64,000 bases of DNA from Dysgonomonas gadei ATCC BAA-286 (GCF_000213555.1 NZ_GL891987.1:62001-126000); one strand, 5' to 3'. Counted from the stretch's first letter, positions 35,361 to 44,074 are shown. A program made the numbers and translations. Notes: a model not told the origin generated them from the sequence alone.

Positions 35361-36152
35361 TTAAAACCCACGTTGCCTCATGGCCTCAAAGGTGAGAACG
35401 GCAGTGGAAACGGAGACATTCAGCGAATCTATTTTTCCCCGCATCGGTATTTTTATCCTTGCGTCCGCGTTGGTGAGCCAGAAATCAGTCAGTCCGTCCG
35501 CTTCCGTACCCATTACTATCGCTGATGGAATAGAAAAATCCGTATCCTGATACCATTGCGAAGCCTGCAATTCGGCGGCAAACGATTTTATCTTCTTATG
35601 CCGGAGGAAATCCAACGCATCCCGTGATGAACATACAGCCGTTTTCACGGTGAAAAGGCAGCCTACACTGGAACGTATAGCATTGGGATTGTACAGGTCG
35701 GTGGCCGGGTCGCAGATGATGACGGCATCAGCCTGCGCCGCGTCGGCCGTGCGGAGTATTGCCCCCAGGTTACCGGGTTTTTCTACCGCTTCAAGTATGA
35801 TGATAAATGGGTTTTCAGATAGTTGCAGATCTTTTAAAGTATGGTTTTTCGGTACGGCAAGAGTCAGTAGTCCGTCCGAACCTTCACGGTATGCAATTTT
35901 TTCGAACACTGCCTCCGATACTTCAAACAGTTTGTTTTCACCGATAGAATCGAGAACATCCGGATAATCTGTCTTCCGGAATAATTCCGGGCAGACATAT
36001 ACCGAATTTATCTCATAATCAGCCGTCATGGCTAGGCTCAGTTCCCTTGCTCCTTCTATCAGGAAGAGATTTTGTTCCTTGCGCTCTTTGTTTTTGGCGA
36101 GTTTTGTGATATTCTTTATTCTTGGGTTTTGCAGGCTGGTTATTTTTTCCAT
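35361..36152 (-). CDS. TrmH/SpoU-family RNA 2'-O-methyltransferase
   Basis: A 263-residue SPOUT methyltransferase with an N-terminal RNA-binding substrate domain (about 1-95) starting ITSLQNPRIKNITKL. The three SpoU motifs are present: motif 1 EKPGNLGAILRTADAA (about 127-142), motif 2 AIVMGTEADGL (about 211-221) and motif 3 DSLNVSVSTAV (about 242-252). The trefoil knot binds SAM. The target nucleotide in rRNA or tRNA cannot be told. Its promoter (-7 box at 36205-36212) diverges from that of the DUF5715 gene. Confidence 0.92.
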   Translation of the reverse strand: MEKITSLQNPRIKNITKLAKNKERKEQNLFLIEGARELSLAMTADYEINSVYVCPELFRKTDYPDVLDSIGENKLFEVSEAVFEKIAYREGSDGLLTLAVPKNHTLKDLQLSENPFIIILEAVEKPGNLGAILRTADAAQADAVIICDPATDLYNPNAIRSSVGCLFTVKTAVCSSRDALDFLRHKKIKSFAAELQASQWYQDTDFSIPSAIVMGTEADGLTDFWLTNADARIKIPMRGKIDSLNVSVSTAVLTFEAMRQRGF

Positions 36153-36204
36153 TTGTTTTTTACATCCTTTTCATTTTTAACCGGGTTGCCATAAAAGGCA
36201 AAGA

Positions 36205-36212
36205 CAAAAATA
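36205..36212 (-). promoter_or_regulatory. -7 box TATTTTTG for the RNA methyltransferase
   Basis: TATTTTTG on the minus strand, 53 bases before the ATG, in a divergent promoter region shared with the DUF5715 gene. Confidence 0.55.
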
Positions 36213-36233
36213 ACAACTAAGGCGGTTATTTTG

Positions 36234-36241
36234 TACCTTTG
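36234..36241 (+). promoter_or_regulatory. -7 box TACCTTTG for the DUF5715 gene
   Basis: TACCTTTG ends on the GTG at 36241, ruling that GTG out as a start. A Shine-Dalgarno-like AAGGAG at 36261-36266, rare in this window, precedes ATG 36271. Confidence 0.6.
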
Positions 36242-36270
36242 TGCCGGAAAAATCAAAATTAAGGAGATTT

Positions 36271-36930
36271 ATGAGATATATGTGGATACTTTCAATCGGT
36301 ATTCTATCTATGATAAGTTGTAGTTCGAAAGGGCAAAGCGACGAGGAGAAGCCAGCGGCCGAAGTAAGGAAATATAGTCGCTTTAACGGGAATTACAATA
36401 AAACGTTTGCCGATTTGCAGGATGTCCAGATTGAAGCCGCCATCGCAAACGGGGTAGGCCCCCTGGTTTCCAGAGCGGATACAGCCTTGTATGAAGGACA
36501 ATTGGTACGCATACCGAACGAACTGGATATATACAAGGTGGATAAGCTGAAACACTCGATGCCTTTCCTTGTACCGAAAGCGGCTACCCTGCTGTCGGAT
36601 ATCTGCCTTAATTTCAGGGATTCGCTTATCAGCAAAAAAATGGTCTTATATAAGCCGATTGTTACCAGTATTACACGGACGGATGATGATGTAAAAGGGC
36701 TCTCAAGACGTAACAGGAATACGAGCGACAACTCGACACACCGCTATGCCACGACATTCGATATCGCCTGGACACGCTTCGAGAAGGTAAATCCATCAGA
36801 TCCGCGTACTCTCGACGATGGCAGGCTAAAAGCTGTACTGGGGCAAGTCCTCCACGACCTGCGGCAACGTGACAGATGTTATGTGAAGCACGAAAGAAAA
36901 CAGTCTTGTTTTCATATAACGGTAAGATAA
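36271..36930 (+). CDS. DUF5715 family lipoprotein, possible M15-like peptidase fold
   Basis: A 219-residue protein starting MRYMWILSIGILSMISCSSK, a lipoprotein signal with lipobox MISC. The middle KYSRFNGNYNKTFADLQDVQ and the block VTSITRTDDDVKGLSRRN then NTSDNSTHRYATTFDIAW match my memory of DUF5715 proteins of Bacteroidales. S-T-H-x6-D resembles the zinc motif SxHxxGxAxD of D,D-carboxypeptidases (M15), and the final CFHITVR could give the third ligand His. So it may be a periplasmic peptidoglycan hydrolase or a binding relative. That function is inference. Confidence 0.75.
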   Translation: MRYMWILSIGILSMISCSSKGQSDEEKPAAEVRKYSRFNGNYNKTFADLQDVQIEAAIANGVGPLVSRADTALYEGQLVRIPNELDIYKVDKLKHSMPFLVPKAATLLSDICLNFRDSLISKKMVLYKPIVTSITRTDDDVKGLSRRNRNTSDNSTHRYATTFDIAWTRFEKVNPSDPRTLDDGRLKAVLGQVLHDLRQRDRCYVKHERKQSCFHITVR

Positions 36931-36943
36931 AATCAATTAGAAA

Positions 36944-36970
36944 ATTTGCCAATTAGCATATTAGCAAATG
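36944..36970. repeat. R3 repeat, 27 bases, second copy at 56755-56781
   Basis: It contains TTAGCATATTAGCAAATG and matches 56755-56781 at 26 of 27 positions in the same orientation. More TTAGCAAA-like half units follow to about 37028 (TTTGCTAATTTTCG, TGCTAATTCGCTAATTA), up to the truA start. Ends ATTTGC/GCAAAT can pair. Confidence 0.7.
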
Positions 36971-37034
36971 TTTAAAATCAAAATCCTTACAATTTGCTAA
37001 TTTTCGAATCTGCTAATTCGCTAATTAATGAATA

Positions 37035-37799
37035 ATGAAACGTTACTTCATATATTTATCATACAACGGGGAAAAGTATTGTGGATGGCAGATACAGCCT
37101 AATGGCGTATCGGTACAGGAAACAATAGAAAAAGCGTTGTCCACCTTGCTGCGTATGCCGGTATCTATTGTGGGTGCCGGGCGTACCGATGCGGGTGTAC
37201 ATGCCCGTATGATGACAGCGCATTTCGACAGCGAACAGGAAATTACGGATCTGTTATTGCTGGCAAATAAGCTGAACAGCCTGTTACCAAAAGATATTGC
37301 CATACAAAAAATAATAGAAGTAAAGCCGGATGCCCATGCCCGTTTCGATGCTGAATCGAGGCTGTACAGATATTATATTACAACCGATAAAGATCCCTTT
37401 CTGCATCATCTGAAATATAAGATATACGGAAATCCGGATATAGAAATAATGAATGCCTGCGCAAAGGTATTATTCGATTACGAGGATTTTACCAGCTTCA
37501 GCAAGTTGCATACCGATGTGAAAACGAATAACTGCACGATTATGCTTGCCCGGTGGGAACAGGCCGGGAACGATTATATATTCACCATCAAGGCGAACCG
37601 TTTTTTGCGTAATATGGTACGTTCCATCGTGGGAACACTGCTTGAAGCCGGACGGGGAAAGATAACCACAGATGATTTCCGGCGCATTATTGAAGCTAAA
37701 GACAGGTGTAAAGCCGGGACTTCTGTTCCGGGACATGCCCTCTTTCTGGAAGAAATAGAATATAATAACGATATATTTAACAACGATGAGGATATCTAA
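37035..37799 (+). CDS. truA: tRNA pseudouridine synthase A
   Basis: A 254-residue enzyme that makes pseudouridine at positions 38-40 in the anticodon stem of tRNAs. The catalytic Asp is in GAGRTDAGVHA (about 46-56). SYNGEKYCGWQIQPN near the N-terminus, and FLRNMVRSIVGTLLEAGRGK (about 196-215) near the C-terminus, are family hallmarks. Length is normal. The nhaA start lies 14 bases inside its 3' end in another frame, suggesting coupled translation. Confidence 0.97.
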   Translation: MKRYFIYLSYNGEKYCGWQIQPNGVSVQETIEKALSTLLRMPVSIVGAGRTDAGVHARMMTAHFDSEQEITDLLLLANKLNSLLPKDIAIQKIIEVKPDAHARFDAESRLYRYYITTDKDPFLHHLKYKIYGNPDIEIMNACAKVLFDYEDFTSFSKLHTDVKTNNCTIMLARWEQAGNDYIFTIKANRFLRNMVRSIVGTLLEAGRGKITTDDFRRIIEAKDRCKAGTSVPGHALFLEEIEYNNDIFNNDEDI

Positions 37800-38952
37800 C
37801 CTTTTAAGTGGCAGAACACTGCGTAGATTTATGGAAAGTGAGAAGTCGGGAGGACTTACTCTCATCGTATGCACATTAATATCGATACTGCTCGCCAACT
37901 CCAGTATTGGGGGAGGTTATCGTGGTATATGGGATTTTCATGCAGGTAGCCATACTGTCGCAGAATGGATAAACGACGGATTAATGGCTGTTTTCTTCCT
38001 TTTGGTAGGATTGGAACTTATTCAGGAAATTTATGAAGGTGAGTTGTCGAATATAAAAAGGGCCATGCTGCCTATTTCGGGAGCATTGGGAGGGATGTTG
38101 ATCCCCGCAGCAATATATATGTCCTTCAACTTCGGAACCGATACACACGCCGGATTTGGGATACCTATGGCAACGGATATTGCTTTTGCTCTTGGCGTAC
38201 TGTCTTTGCTTGGCAACCGCGTACCTGTTTCGCTGAAAGTATTTCTTACCGCTCTGGCGGTTATCGACGATTTGGGGGCTATCATTGTTATCGCCATATT
38301 TTACACTACGTCACTGGCATGGGTGTACCTGATTATCGCATTGGGTATGTTTGTATTATTGCTCACCCTGAATAAGAAATTCAAAGTAACCAATCTTATC
38401 CCTTATCTTATAGGCGGTGCCATTATGTGGTACTGTATGCTTCATTCGGGTGTGCATGCGACTATTGCTGGGGTATTGCTCGCCATAACAATCCCGTTCA
38501 GGAGAGGGGATGCGAAATGCCTGTCCAACAGGATGCAGCATGCTTTGCATTATCCGGTCGCATTCTTCGTATTACCGGTATTTGCTTTAGCAAATACAGC
38601 TATGGTAATAGAGGGTAACTGGGACCAGTCGGTTGGAGAGCCGTTCGCAATGGGTATTCTCCTAGGCCTGATTGTCGGTAAACCTTTAGGTATAACGTTA
38701 TTCAGCTTTATCTCGGTGAAAACAGGCTTATGCGCACTTCCCAGAGGTGTGAACTGGAAAGCATTGCTCGGAGCAGGTATGCTGGGAGGTATAGGATTCA
38801 CTATGTCTATATTTATTACTTTACTGGCATTCAAAGGAAATGTGCATTATATCAATGAGTCGAAATTGATGATATTATTGGCGTCTCTGGCATCGGGAAT
38901 TATTGGTTATGCATGGTTGAGTAATGTGCTGAAGAAAGAAAATTCAAAATAA
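37786..38952 (+). CDS. nhaA: Na+/H+ antiporter NhaA
   Basis: A 388-residue inner-membrane antiporter with about 12 helices that expels sodium in exchange for protons. The transport aspartates are visible as AVIDDLGAIIVIA (about 162-174). MATDIAFALGVLSLLGNRVP (about 127) covers the crossed discontinuous helix region, and NDGLMAVFFLLVGLELI (about 64-80) the second hallmark. FMESEKSGGLTLIVCTLISI starts the first helix. Length equals E. coli NhaA. It overlaps truA by 14 bases. Confidence 0.96.
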   Translation: MRISNLLSGRTLRRFMESEKSGGLTLIVCTLISILLANSSIGGGYRGIWDFHAGSHTVAEWINDGLMAVFFLLVGLELIQEIYEGELSNIKRAMLPISGALGGMLIPAAIYMSFNFGTDTHAGFGIPMATDIAFALGVLSLLGNRVPVSLKVFLTALAVIDDLGAIIVIAIFYTTSLAWVYLIIALGMFVLLLTLNKKFKVTNLIPYLIGGAIMWYCMLHSGVHATIAGVLLAITIPFRRGDAKCLSNRMQHALHYPVAFFVLPVFALANTAMVIEGNWDQSVGEPFAMGILLGLIVGKPLGITLFSFISVKTGLCALPRGVNWKALLGAGMLGGIGFTMSIFITLLAFKGNVHYINESKLMILLASLASGIIGYAWLSNVLKKENSK

Positions 38953-39049
38953 GCTGAAACAGATAAAAAATATCTGTAACTTCACAAACAATAAAAGTCT
39001 CAAAAGGTAATTGTATTAACAACCCTTTAAAGCTAATTAATAATAGAAA

Positions 39050-40177
39050 ATGGGCTACATTATTCCAATACTACCGCTAGCTATCGAACTTGAGACAAAA
39101 GCCGTTCTCAAGCAATTAAATGCAGCTAACAGAAAACTTGCTGAATTAAAGGGTGTTGCATTGACAATTCCAAATGAGAATATTCTTATCAATACACTTT
39201 CTTTGCAAGAGGCAAAAGACAGTTCGGCAGTAGAAAATATTGTTACAACTAACGATGAGCTCTTTAGAGGAGAGTTGGATATAGAAAGGAAAGCATATAT
39301 GGTATCAGCCGCAACCAAAGAGGTTTTAAATTATGCTCATGCCTTGAAGTCAGGATTTATTTTAGTAAGGGAAAGCAGATTATTAACTAATTCTCATATA
39401 AAACATATTCAGGAACTATTAGAGGAAAATAAGGCAGGTTTCCGTTCTGCTCCCGGGACTACACTTAAAAACCAATTTAACGAAATAATATATACTCCAC
39501 CACAAGACAGGAATCAAATTGAGGAATATATGAAGAATCTGGAGGCATATATTAACGATGACACATTATCTGATGTAGATCCTCTTATCAAAATGGCAGT
39601 TATTCACCATCAGTTTGAGAGTATTCACCCATTTTATGATGGGAATGGTCGCACGGGTCGTATTATCAATATCTTGTATTTGGTAATAAAAGGTATGTTA
39701 GATTTGCCAATACTCTATTTAAGTCGTTATTTTATCCGTAATAAAGCAGAATATTATACTTTGTTACAAAGAGTAAGAGACAATAATCTGTGGGAAGAAT
39801 GGATACTATATGTTCTGAAGGGTATTGAGCAAACGGCTACACAAACTATAGAGTTAGTGAAAGGTATCTCATTGCTGATGATACAATATAAACAAGATAT
39901 GAGGCCATTGTTAGGGAAAGCATATAATCATGAACTTTTGAATAATTTGTTTAACCACCCATATACCAAAATTGAATTTGTTGTTAGAGATTTAAATGTT
40001 ACCCGAATCACAGCAACGGGTTATTTAAACAAATTAGTAAAAGCTAAATTACTGACTAAAGTCAGATTAGGAAAATATAATTATTATCTAAACATGCCAT
40101 TGATAGATTTGCTAATGAGTGTTAGTGGAGAGTTACCATATCGACAAACCGAACAGGTAGAATCAGTAAATAATTAA
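39050..40177 (+). CDS. Fic family protein with N-terminal inhibitory motif
   Basis: A 375-residue protein. The Fic core motif HPFYDGNGRTGR (about 196-207) is complete, so AMPylation of target proteins (transfer of AMP from ATP) is likely; related Fic enzymes use other nucleotides or remove AMP. The N-terminal Fic_N domain has SSAVEN (about 61-66), fitting the inhibitory S/TxxxE(G/N) helix that keeps the enzyme off, here in cis (class II). A winged-helix-like C-terminus (KIEFVVRDLNVTRITATGYL, about 307-326) may bind DNA. No antitoxin gene is adjacent. More AT-rich than its neighbours, suggesting later arrival. Confidence 0.93.
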   Translation: MGYIIPILPLAIELETKAVLKQLNAANRKLAELKGVALTIPNENILINTLSLQEAKDSSAVENIVTTNDELFRGELDIERKAYMVSAATKEVLNYAHALKSGFILVRESRLLTNSHIKHIQELLEENKAGFRSAPGTTLKNQFNEIIYTPPQDRNQIEEYMKNLEAYINDDTLSDVDPLIKMAVIHHQFESIHPFYDGNGRTGRIINILYLVIKGMLDLPILYLSRYFIRNKAEYYTLLQRVRDNNLWEEWILYVLKGIEQTATQTIELVKGISLLMIQYKQDMRPLLGKAYNHELLNNLFNHPYTKIEFVVRDLNVTRITATGYLNKLVKAKLLTKVRLGKYNYYLNMPLIDLLMSVSGELPYRQTEQVESVNN

Positions 40178-40183
40178 ACAAAA

Positions 40184-40235
40184 CTATACATGTAAACAAT
40201 GACATATATAGAAAACCGCTAAAATCTATACATGT
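40184..40235. repeat. Two CTATACATGT boxes 42 bases apart after the Fic gene
   Basis: CTATACATGT occurs at 40184-40193 and 40226-40235, each with the palindromic core TACATGTA or ACATGT, and related ATATGTAT and TTTACATATA follow. They lie in the 206-base gap between the Fic and EamA genes. Possibly a regulator site; unproven. Confidence 0.35.
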
Positions 40236-40327
40236 TAATTTGATATGTATAAGAATCGATCAAATTCTTTACATATAATAGAATACAACTTATCATAAAC
40301 CAAGGGTATTTAATATATAATTTTCAT

Positions 40328-40335
40328 TACTTTTG
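40328..40335 (+). promoter_or_regulatory. -7 box TACTTTTG for the EamA transporter
   Basis: TACTTTTG matches TAnnTTTG; the expected transcript start is near 40342, 42 bases before the ATG. Confidence 0.5.
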
Positions 40336-40383
40336 TGCCTTAATCTTATAGTCCTTGTTTAATAGAAACGCGCCTTTCGAATT

Positions 40384-41283
40384 ATGTGGTTAGCGCTTGC
40401 TTTTGTTTCGGCATTCTTTCTCGGATGCTATGATATATGTAAAAAGAAGTCGGTTGACGGAAATGCTGTCATACCTGTATTGTTTCTCAATACGCTGTTT
40501 TGCTCCCTGCTGCTCTTGCCCCTTGTCCTTATATCCAAAGTTTCGCCCGATACGTTAAGCGGTACGATAGGATATGTACCATCCGTCTCTCTTGAAACCC
40601 ACGGGTATATCTTTATAAAATCGGTCATTGTCCTCACCTCATGGATATTCGGATATTTTGCCATAAAACATCTGCCTCTGACCATCACAGGTCCGATAAA
40701 TGCCACTCGCCCCGTAATGACACTGCTTGGCGCGCTGTTTATATTCGGTGAGCGTTTGAACTTATTCCAGTGGATAGGGGTAATTATAACTATTATCTCC
40801 TTCTTCCTGCTTTCTCTTTCGGGTAAAAAGGAAGGGATCAGCTTCCATAAGAATAAATGGATATTCTTCATGGTTCTGGCTTCTGTAGCAGGGGCTGTGA
40901 GCGGCCTCTACGATAAGTTCCTGATGCAGCAGTTCAGTTCTACGGCAGTTCAGTACTGGTTCAATACATACCAGTGCCTGCTGATGCTGATAGTTCTTCT
41001 TACGCTGTGGTATCCTAAACGGGAGAAAACGACTCCGTTCAAGTGGAAATGGAGTATAATCCTTGTGTCTGTATTCCTTACCATTGCCGACTTTGTCTAT
41101 TTCTATGCATTGACAGACTCCGATGCCATGATCTCGATCGTATCCATGGTAAGGCGCAGTAGTGTACTGGTGTCATTTGCCGGAGGAGTACTGTTCTTCC
41201 ATGAAAAAAACTTAAAAGGGAAAGCTATAGACCTCGTTTTAATAATTGTAGCGATGTTTTTCCTATATTTGGGGACGAAATAA
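40384..41283 (+). CDS. EamA-family (DMT) transporter
   Basis: A 299-residue membrane protein with ten predicted helices arranged as two EamA repeats. ITGPINATRPVMTLLGALFIFGERL (about 99-122) and the parallel MISIVSMVRRSSVLVSFAGG (about 249-268) are the equivalent loop-helix regions of the two halves. Members move small metabolites such as amino acids or nucleotide sugars; the substrate is unknown. It starts MWLALAFVSAFFLGCYDICK directly with the first helix. Single gene with its own promoter. Confidence 0.88.
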   Translation: MWLALAFVSAFFLGCYDICKKKSVDGNAVIPVLFLNTLFCSLLLLPLVLISKVSPDTLSGTIGYVPSVSLETHGYIFIKSVIVLTSWIFGYFAIKHLPLTITGPINATRPVMTLLGALFIFGERLNLFQWIGVIITIISFFLLSLSGKKEGISFHKNKWIFFMVLASVAGAVSGLYDKFLMQQFSSTAVQYWFNTYQCLLMLIVLLTLWYPKREKTTPFKWKWSIILVSVFLTIADFVYFYALTDSDAMISIVSMVRRSSVLVSFAGGVLFFHEKNLKGKAIDLVLIIVAMFFLYLGTK

Positions 41284-41345
41284 GTCAGTTAGCAGTGAAC
41301 AGTAAACAGTTCGCAATATACATCTAATGTAAATAAATAAGCAGA

Positions 41346-41987
41346 ATGAAAAAAATAGTATTCACAATAGCCTTTATTATAACGAGCGTAATCTCTCTTC
41401 CGGCACAGGAAATAGGCAGTATATTCCTTACCATGCCTGAGAATATTATCTTCGGCCTGGAGGCTGCCCAGAAAGATTTGCTTATTTCTAATCCGGGCGA
41501 TACAACAGAAATAAAAATTGACAGGGAAACATACGGAGAAGTAAAGAGACTGGCTATGTCGTCCGATTTTATTTCATTACAGACCTCGGAAGTGGGTACA
41601 ACACAGATAAAGCTGCTACCGTTGATAAACGATTCCAAGATCGTATGTGTTGTAAAAACCGTATGCGGAAAGGATAGCCTTTGCGATAGCCAGATACAGT
41701 TCTATACAACGAAATGGCTACCGATCAATCAGGGAGACCTGTTTCCGAAAAGAGATAAAAACTGGTTTATAAAAGCCGATGCAGACCGGGATACACAGGA
41801 TTTTAAGAATGCTTATGCGGCGCTGGATATGAATCCGATGAAGATAACCTTGTCTCCTGCCGATAATTCTTTGACACTGGTATATGAAATTAAAAAGTAT
41901 CTGTCGGAAGAAGATTATAAGAAGATAGAGCCATATCTGACAGAGGAACCTAAGATATTTAATTGGGATAAGTCGTCGTATAAATAG
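41346..41987 (+). CDS. DUF3256 family exported protein
   Basis: A 213-residue protein with a signal peptide (about 1-20, VISLPAQE). GSIFLTMPENII near residue 23 and IKLLPLINDSKIVCVVKTVCG (about 88-108) followed by QIQFYTTKW match the layout I remember for DUF3256, a small family seen in Bacteroidales. Four cysteines (CVVKTVCGKDSLCDS region) could form disulphides after export. Function unknown. A strong bidirectional terminator follows at 42012-42053. Confidence 0.75.
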   Translation: MKKIVFTIAFIITSVISLPAQEIGSIFLTMPENIIFGLEAAQKDLLISNPGDTTEIKIDRETYGEVKRLAMSSDFISLQTSEVGTTQIKLLPLINDSKIVCVVKTVCGKDSLCDSQIQFYTTKWLPINQGDLFPKRDKNWFIKADADRDTQDFKNAYAALDMNPMKITLSPADNSLTLVYEIKKYLSEEDYKKIEPYLTEEPKIFNWDKSSYK

Positions 41988-42011
41988 GAAGCGGCTAACG
42001 AAGAAGCATTT

Positions 42012-42053
42012 AATAAAGAGGGCGGATATATCAAAATATCTGCCCTCTTTATT
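42012..42053. terminator. Bidirectional terminator between convergent genes
   Basis: A long hairpin, AATAAAGAGGGCGGATAT against ATATCTGCCCTCTTTATT, with A and T runs on both sides, lies between the convergent DUF3256 and acetyltransferase genes. It can serve both. Confidence 0.85.
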
Positions 42054-42071
42054 TGTAATCCGGAATACTTA

Positions 42072-42356
42072 TCACTCATTTCCCGCCACGATATCCTCAT
42101 ACTCAGGATGACGTTGTATATATGCTTTTGTATAAGGGCAGATTGGACGTACCTTATAGCCGTTGTCCCGGATATAATCGAGTAATGTCCTGGTCAGAGC
42201 GCCTGCAATACCCCGCCCTTCCAGTTGAGGGGGAACTTCGGTATGCGTCACCAGAAAAACATTATCCCTCTTCCTGTAATCTACAAGAGACAAGAGGCCT
42301 TCCACTTCTGTTTCGAAGCGGCTTTTTTCTTCGTTATGTATGATGTTATATTCCAT
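42072..42356 (-). CDS. Small GNAT-like acetyltransferase (YidJ/YjdJ type)
   Basis: A 94-residue protein of the short GNAT subfamily. VLVTHTEVPPQLEGRGIAGALTR is the characteristic core (here FLVTHTEVPP then QLEGRGIAGAL, about 34-52), followed by GYKVRPICPYTKAYIQRHPEY with the conserved Cys-Pro and His-Pro seen in this subfamily. The human relative is GTLF3B/NATD1-like. Acceptor unknown. Single gene. Confidence 0.88.
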   Translation of the reverse strand: MEYNIIHNEEKSRFETEVEGLLSLVDYRKRDNVFLVTHTEVPPQLEGRGIAGALTRTLLDYIRDNGYKVRPICPYTKAYIQRHPEYEDIVAGNE

Positions 42357-42408
42357 GACTATAATTTTTTATAATTACATATATTGCTGACCGATTGTAG
42401 CCAACAGA

Positions 42409-42993
42409 TTAATTTCCTCCGAAGCTGAAGTTTACAGGTATATACATCGGTGATGCCACAGGAGTATTGCCGATCATAAATGTCGGTTTGAGCTGTAGTG
42501 ATACATTCGATTTCTTAGAACCGATACCCAGAAAGTTTTTGGCAATCTCTGTTACAGCGTCTTTCGAGTTATTCTTCATCAATTTCGCCAGATCTACACC
42601 GATAGTAAGCGGCAATGTCTGGGTCTGTCCCGAGGCAATATTCAGGGTCTGGTTAATAGAACCGGTAGTAAACTCGATATCATCCACACTGACGATATAT
42701 TGCAGGCCATGTAGCAACGCAGCCGATTCATTCGGGTTCTTCACATTTACGTTCAATGTAAAATTGAGCGGAATAGAGGTCGCAGTTCCCGATAGAATGG
42801 AGGTTATCTTAGGAATAGATGTTACGGATAAGCCATTGGAAAGATTCATTCCGGATATGGTTAACCCCGTAATCGACTTATAACTGTATTCACAGTTTAT
42901 CAGGTTATAAGTACTTCTTAATCCCTGTTGAACGCTGTCGCAACCAACCAGTGTAGTTACAACCAATAATAATGCTAAAATTCTCTTTTTCAT
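42409..42993 (-). CDS. LEA14-like lipoprotein
   Basis: A 194-residue protein with a lipoprotein signal (MKKRILALLLVVTTLVGC, lipobox LVGC). The rest is beta-rich with a water-stress/LEA type 2 pattern: LTISGMNLSNGLSVTSIPKI and PLNFTLNVNVKNPNESAALL (about 75-94), in which NVKNPN is the family hallmark. LEA type 2 domains are fibronectin-like sandwiches in stress or secretion-linked proteins. Role in Bacteroidota unknown; it should sit on the inner or outer membrane facing the periplasm. Upstream is the DUF2027-Smr gene, 34 bases away on the same strand. Confidence 0.8.
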   Translation of the reverse strand: MKKRILALLLVVTTLVGCDSVQQGLRSTYNLINCEYSYKSITGLTISGMNLSNGLSVTSIPKITSILSGTATSIPLNFTLNVNVKNPNESAALLHGLQYIVSVDDIEFTTGSINQTLNIASGQTQTLPLTIGVDLAKLMKNNSKDAVTEIAKNFLGIGSKKSNVSLQLKPTFMIGNTPVASPMYIPVNFSFGGN

Positions 42994-43027
42994 TCTGATA
43001 AATTATTTAGTTTGTGTGTAGTTGATG

Positions 43028-44074
43028 CTATTTTATTGTGACCATTGTAGCCCCGTATCCGTATTCCCGGAAAGAAGCATCCTGATAATAAACCGATTTA
43101 TAGTTTGAGTTTAATTCCTTTAGTACCGCATTTTTGAGAATGCCATCCCCTTTGCCATGGATAAAGACTATTTTCTGACCTTTGTTCCGTTTGTTTTCAT
43201 CCATTACTTCCCTGAACTTCTTCAACTGATATTCCAGAATATCACCTGATGATAAACCGTTTGTATTATCTAAAAGTTCATCGGCATGCAAATCTATTTC
43301 GAGTACCGTGTTTTTTTCTTTCTTCACTATCGGTTGTATGCGCGGACGGCCCTCTTTCTGTTTCATGGCCGTTTCTATTTCCGCGGCCGAAATGACAAGT
43401 TCTTTTTCCGCAAGGTCGTGGCGGGCTATCGGGTATATAATCGCTTCGTCTTCGAAATAGTCGTTTTCTCTGAAACTATGGAGTTTGTAGAACTTCACGG
43501 TATCTATATGTACTTCGACGGAATATGCGTTCTTTAGAGCGAAAGGCTTTTCCTTCTTATAGGCAAAGAACTGGAGGCAGATATGCTCGATATCGTTCAA
43601 CTCCATTTTGTCGAATTCCTCGATGAACAGCTTTGTATTCGGCTCTATTACGTTTGCATTCCGGCTTACCCATCCGTTGTCGCTCCTGCTCATATAATTG
43701 AAAGACAGATAGTAGTTGCTGTCATTTATAAGGTAGCATTCAAAAGCCGTTGTACTCAGGTTTTTTATATCTACAGGCAGGTAAGCAAGGAAAACCGATA
43801 ATTGCTCTCCCTCTTTCGTCTCCTCCGTTTTATAATCCTCATATTTTTCTTCAACCTTGCCTATTACGGCTTTTTGCTGAACTTCAGCCGTTGGTTTCGA
43901 TGTTTGTCTTACCTGTGCATCGTTGGCAGGTTCTATGACCACGCATTCGCGTATCAGCACGGGAATGTCGAAGCCCTCGTCGTCTTCTACCAGGGCTATG
44001 TCTTTTCCCTGAAACCCTTTTACTACGCCGCCTCCTGTTGTGTTTAGAAAGCGGACCTTATCTCCTGTTTTCAT
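43028..44074 (-). CDS. DUF2027 protein with C-terminal Smr domain
   Basis: A 348-residue protein. The N-terminus (MKTGDKVRFLNTTGGGVVKG) has a small beta-barrel-like segment. The middle (about 85-240) is the DUF2027 region rich in beta strands, and residues 265-348 form an Smr domain with LEIDLHADEL and the HGxGxG motif IHGKGDGILKNAVLKEL (about 303-319). Smr domains nick or bind DNA or RNA; relatives occur in MutS2 and in ribosome-rescue proteins. No signal peptide, so cytoplasmic. Function of the combination is unknown. Confidence 0.88.
   Translation of the reverse strand: MKTGDKVRFLNTTGGGVVKGFQGKDIALVEDDEGFDIPVLIRECVVIEPANDAQVRQTSKPTAEVQQKAVIGKVEEKYEDYKTEETKEGEQLSVFLAYLPVDIKNLSTTAFECYLINDSNYYLSFNYMSRSDNGWVSRNANVIEPNTKLFIEEFDKMELNDIEHICLQFFAYKKEKPFALKNAYSVEVHIDTVKFYKLHSFRENDYFEDEAIIYPIARHDLAEKELVISAAEIETAMKQKEGRPRIQPIVKKEKNTVLEIDLHADELLDNTNGLSSGDILEYQLKKFREVMDENKRNKGQKIVFIHGKGDGILKNAVLKELNSNYKSVYYQDASFREYGYGATMVTIK

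Noticed and set aside
36241..36270. GTG start at 36241 for the DUF5715 gene
   Set aside because: The GTG is the last base of the -7 box plus two more. Starting at 36271 gives a proper lipoprotein signal and an AAGGAG sequence in front.
39050..40177. Fic gene as half of a toxin-antitoxin pair
   Set aside because: The inhibitory motif is inside the same protein and no small partner gene is next to it.
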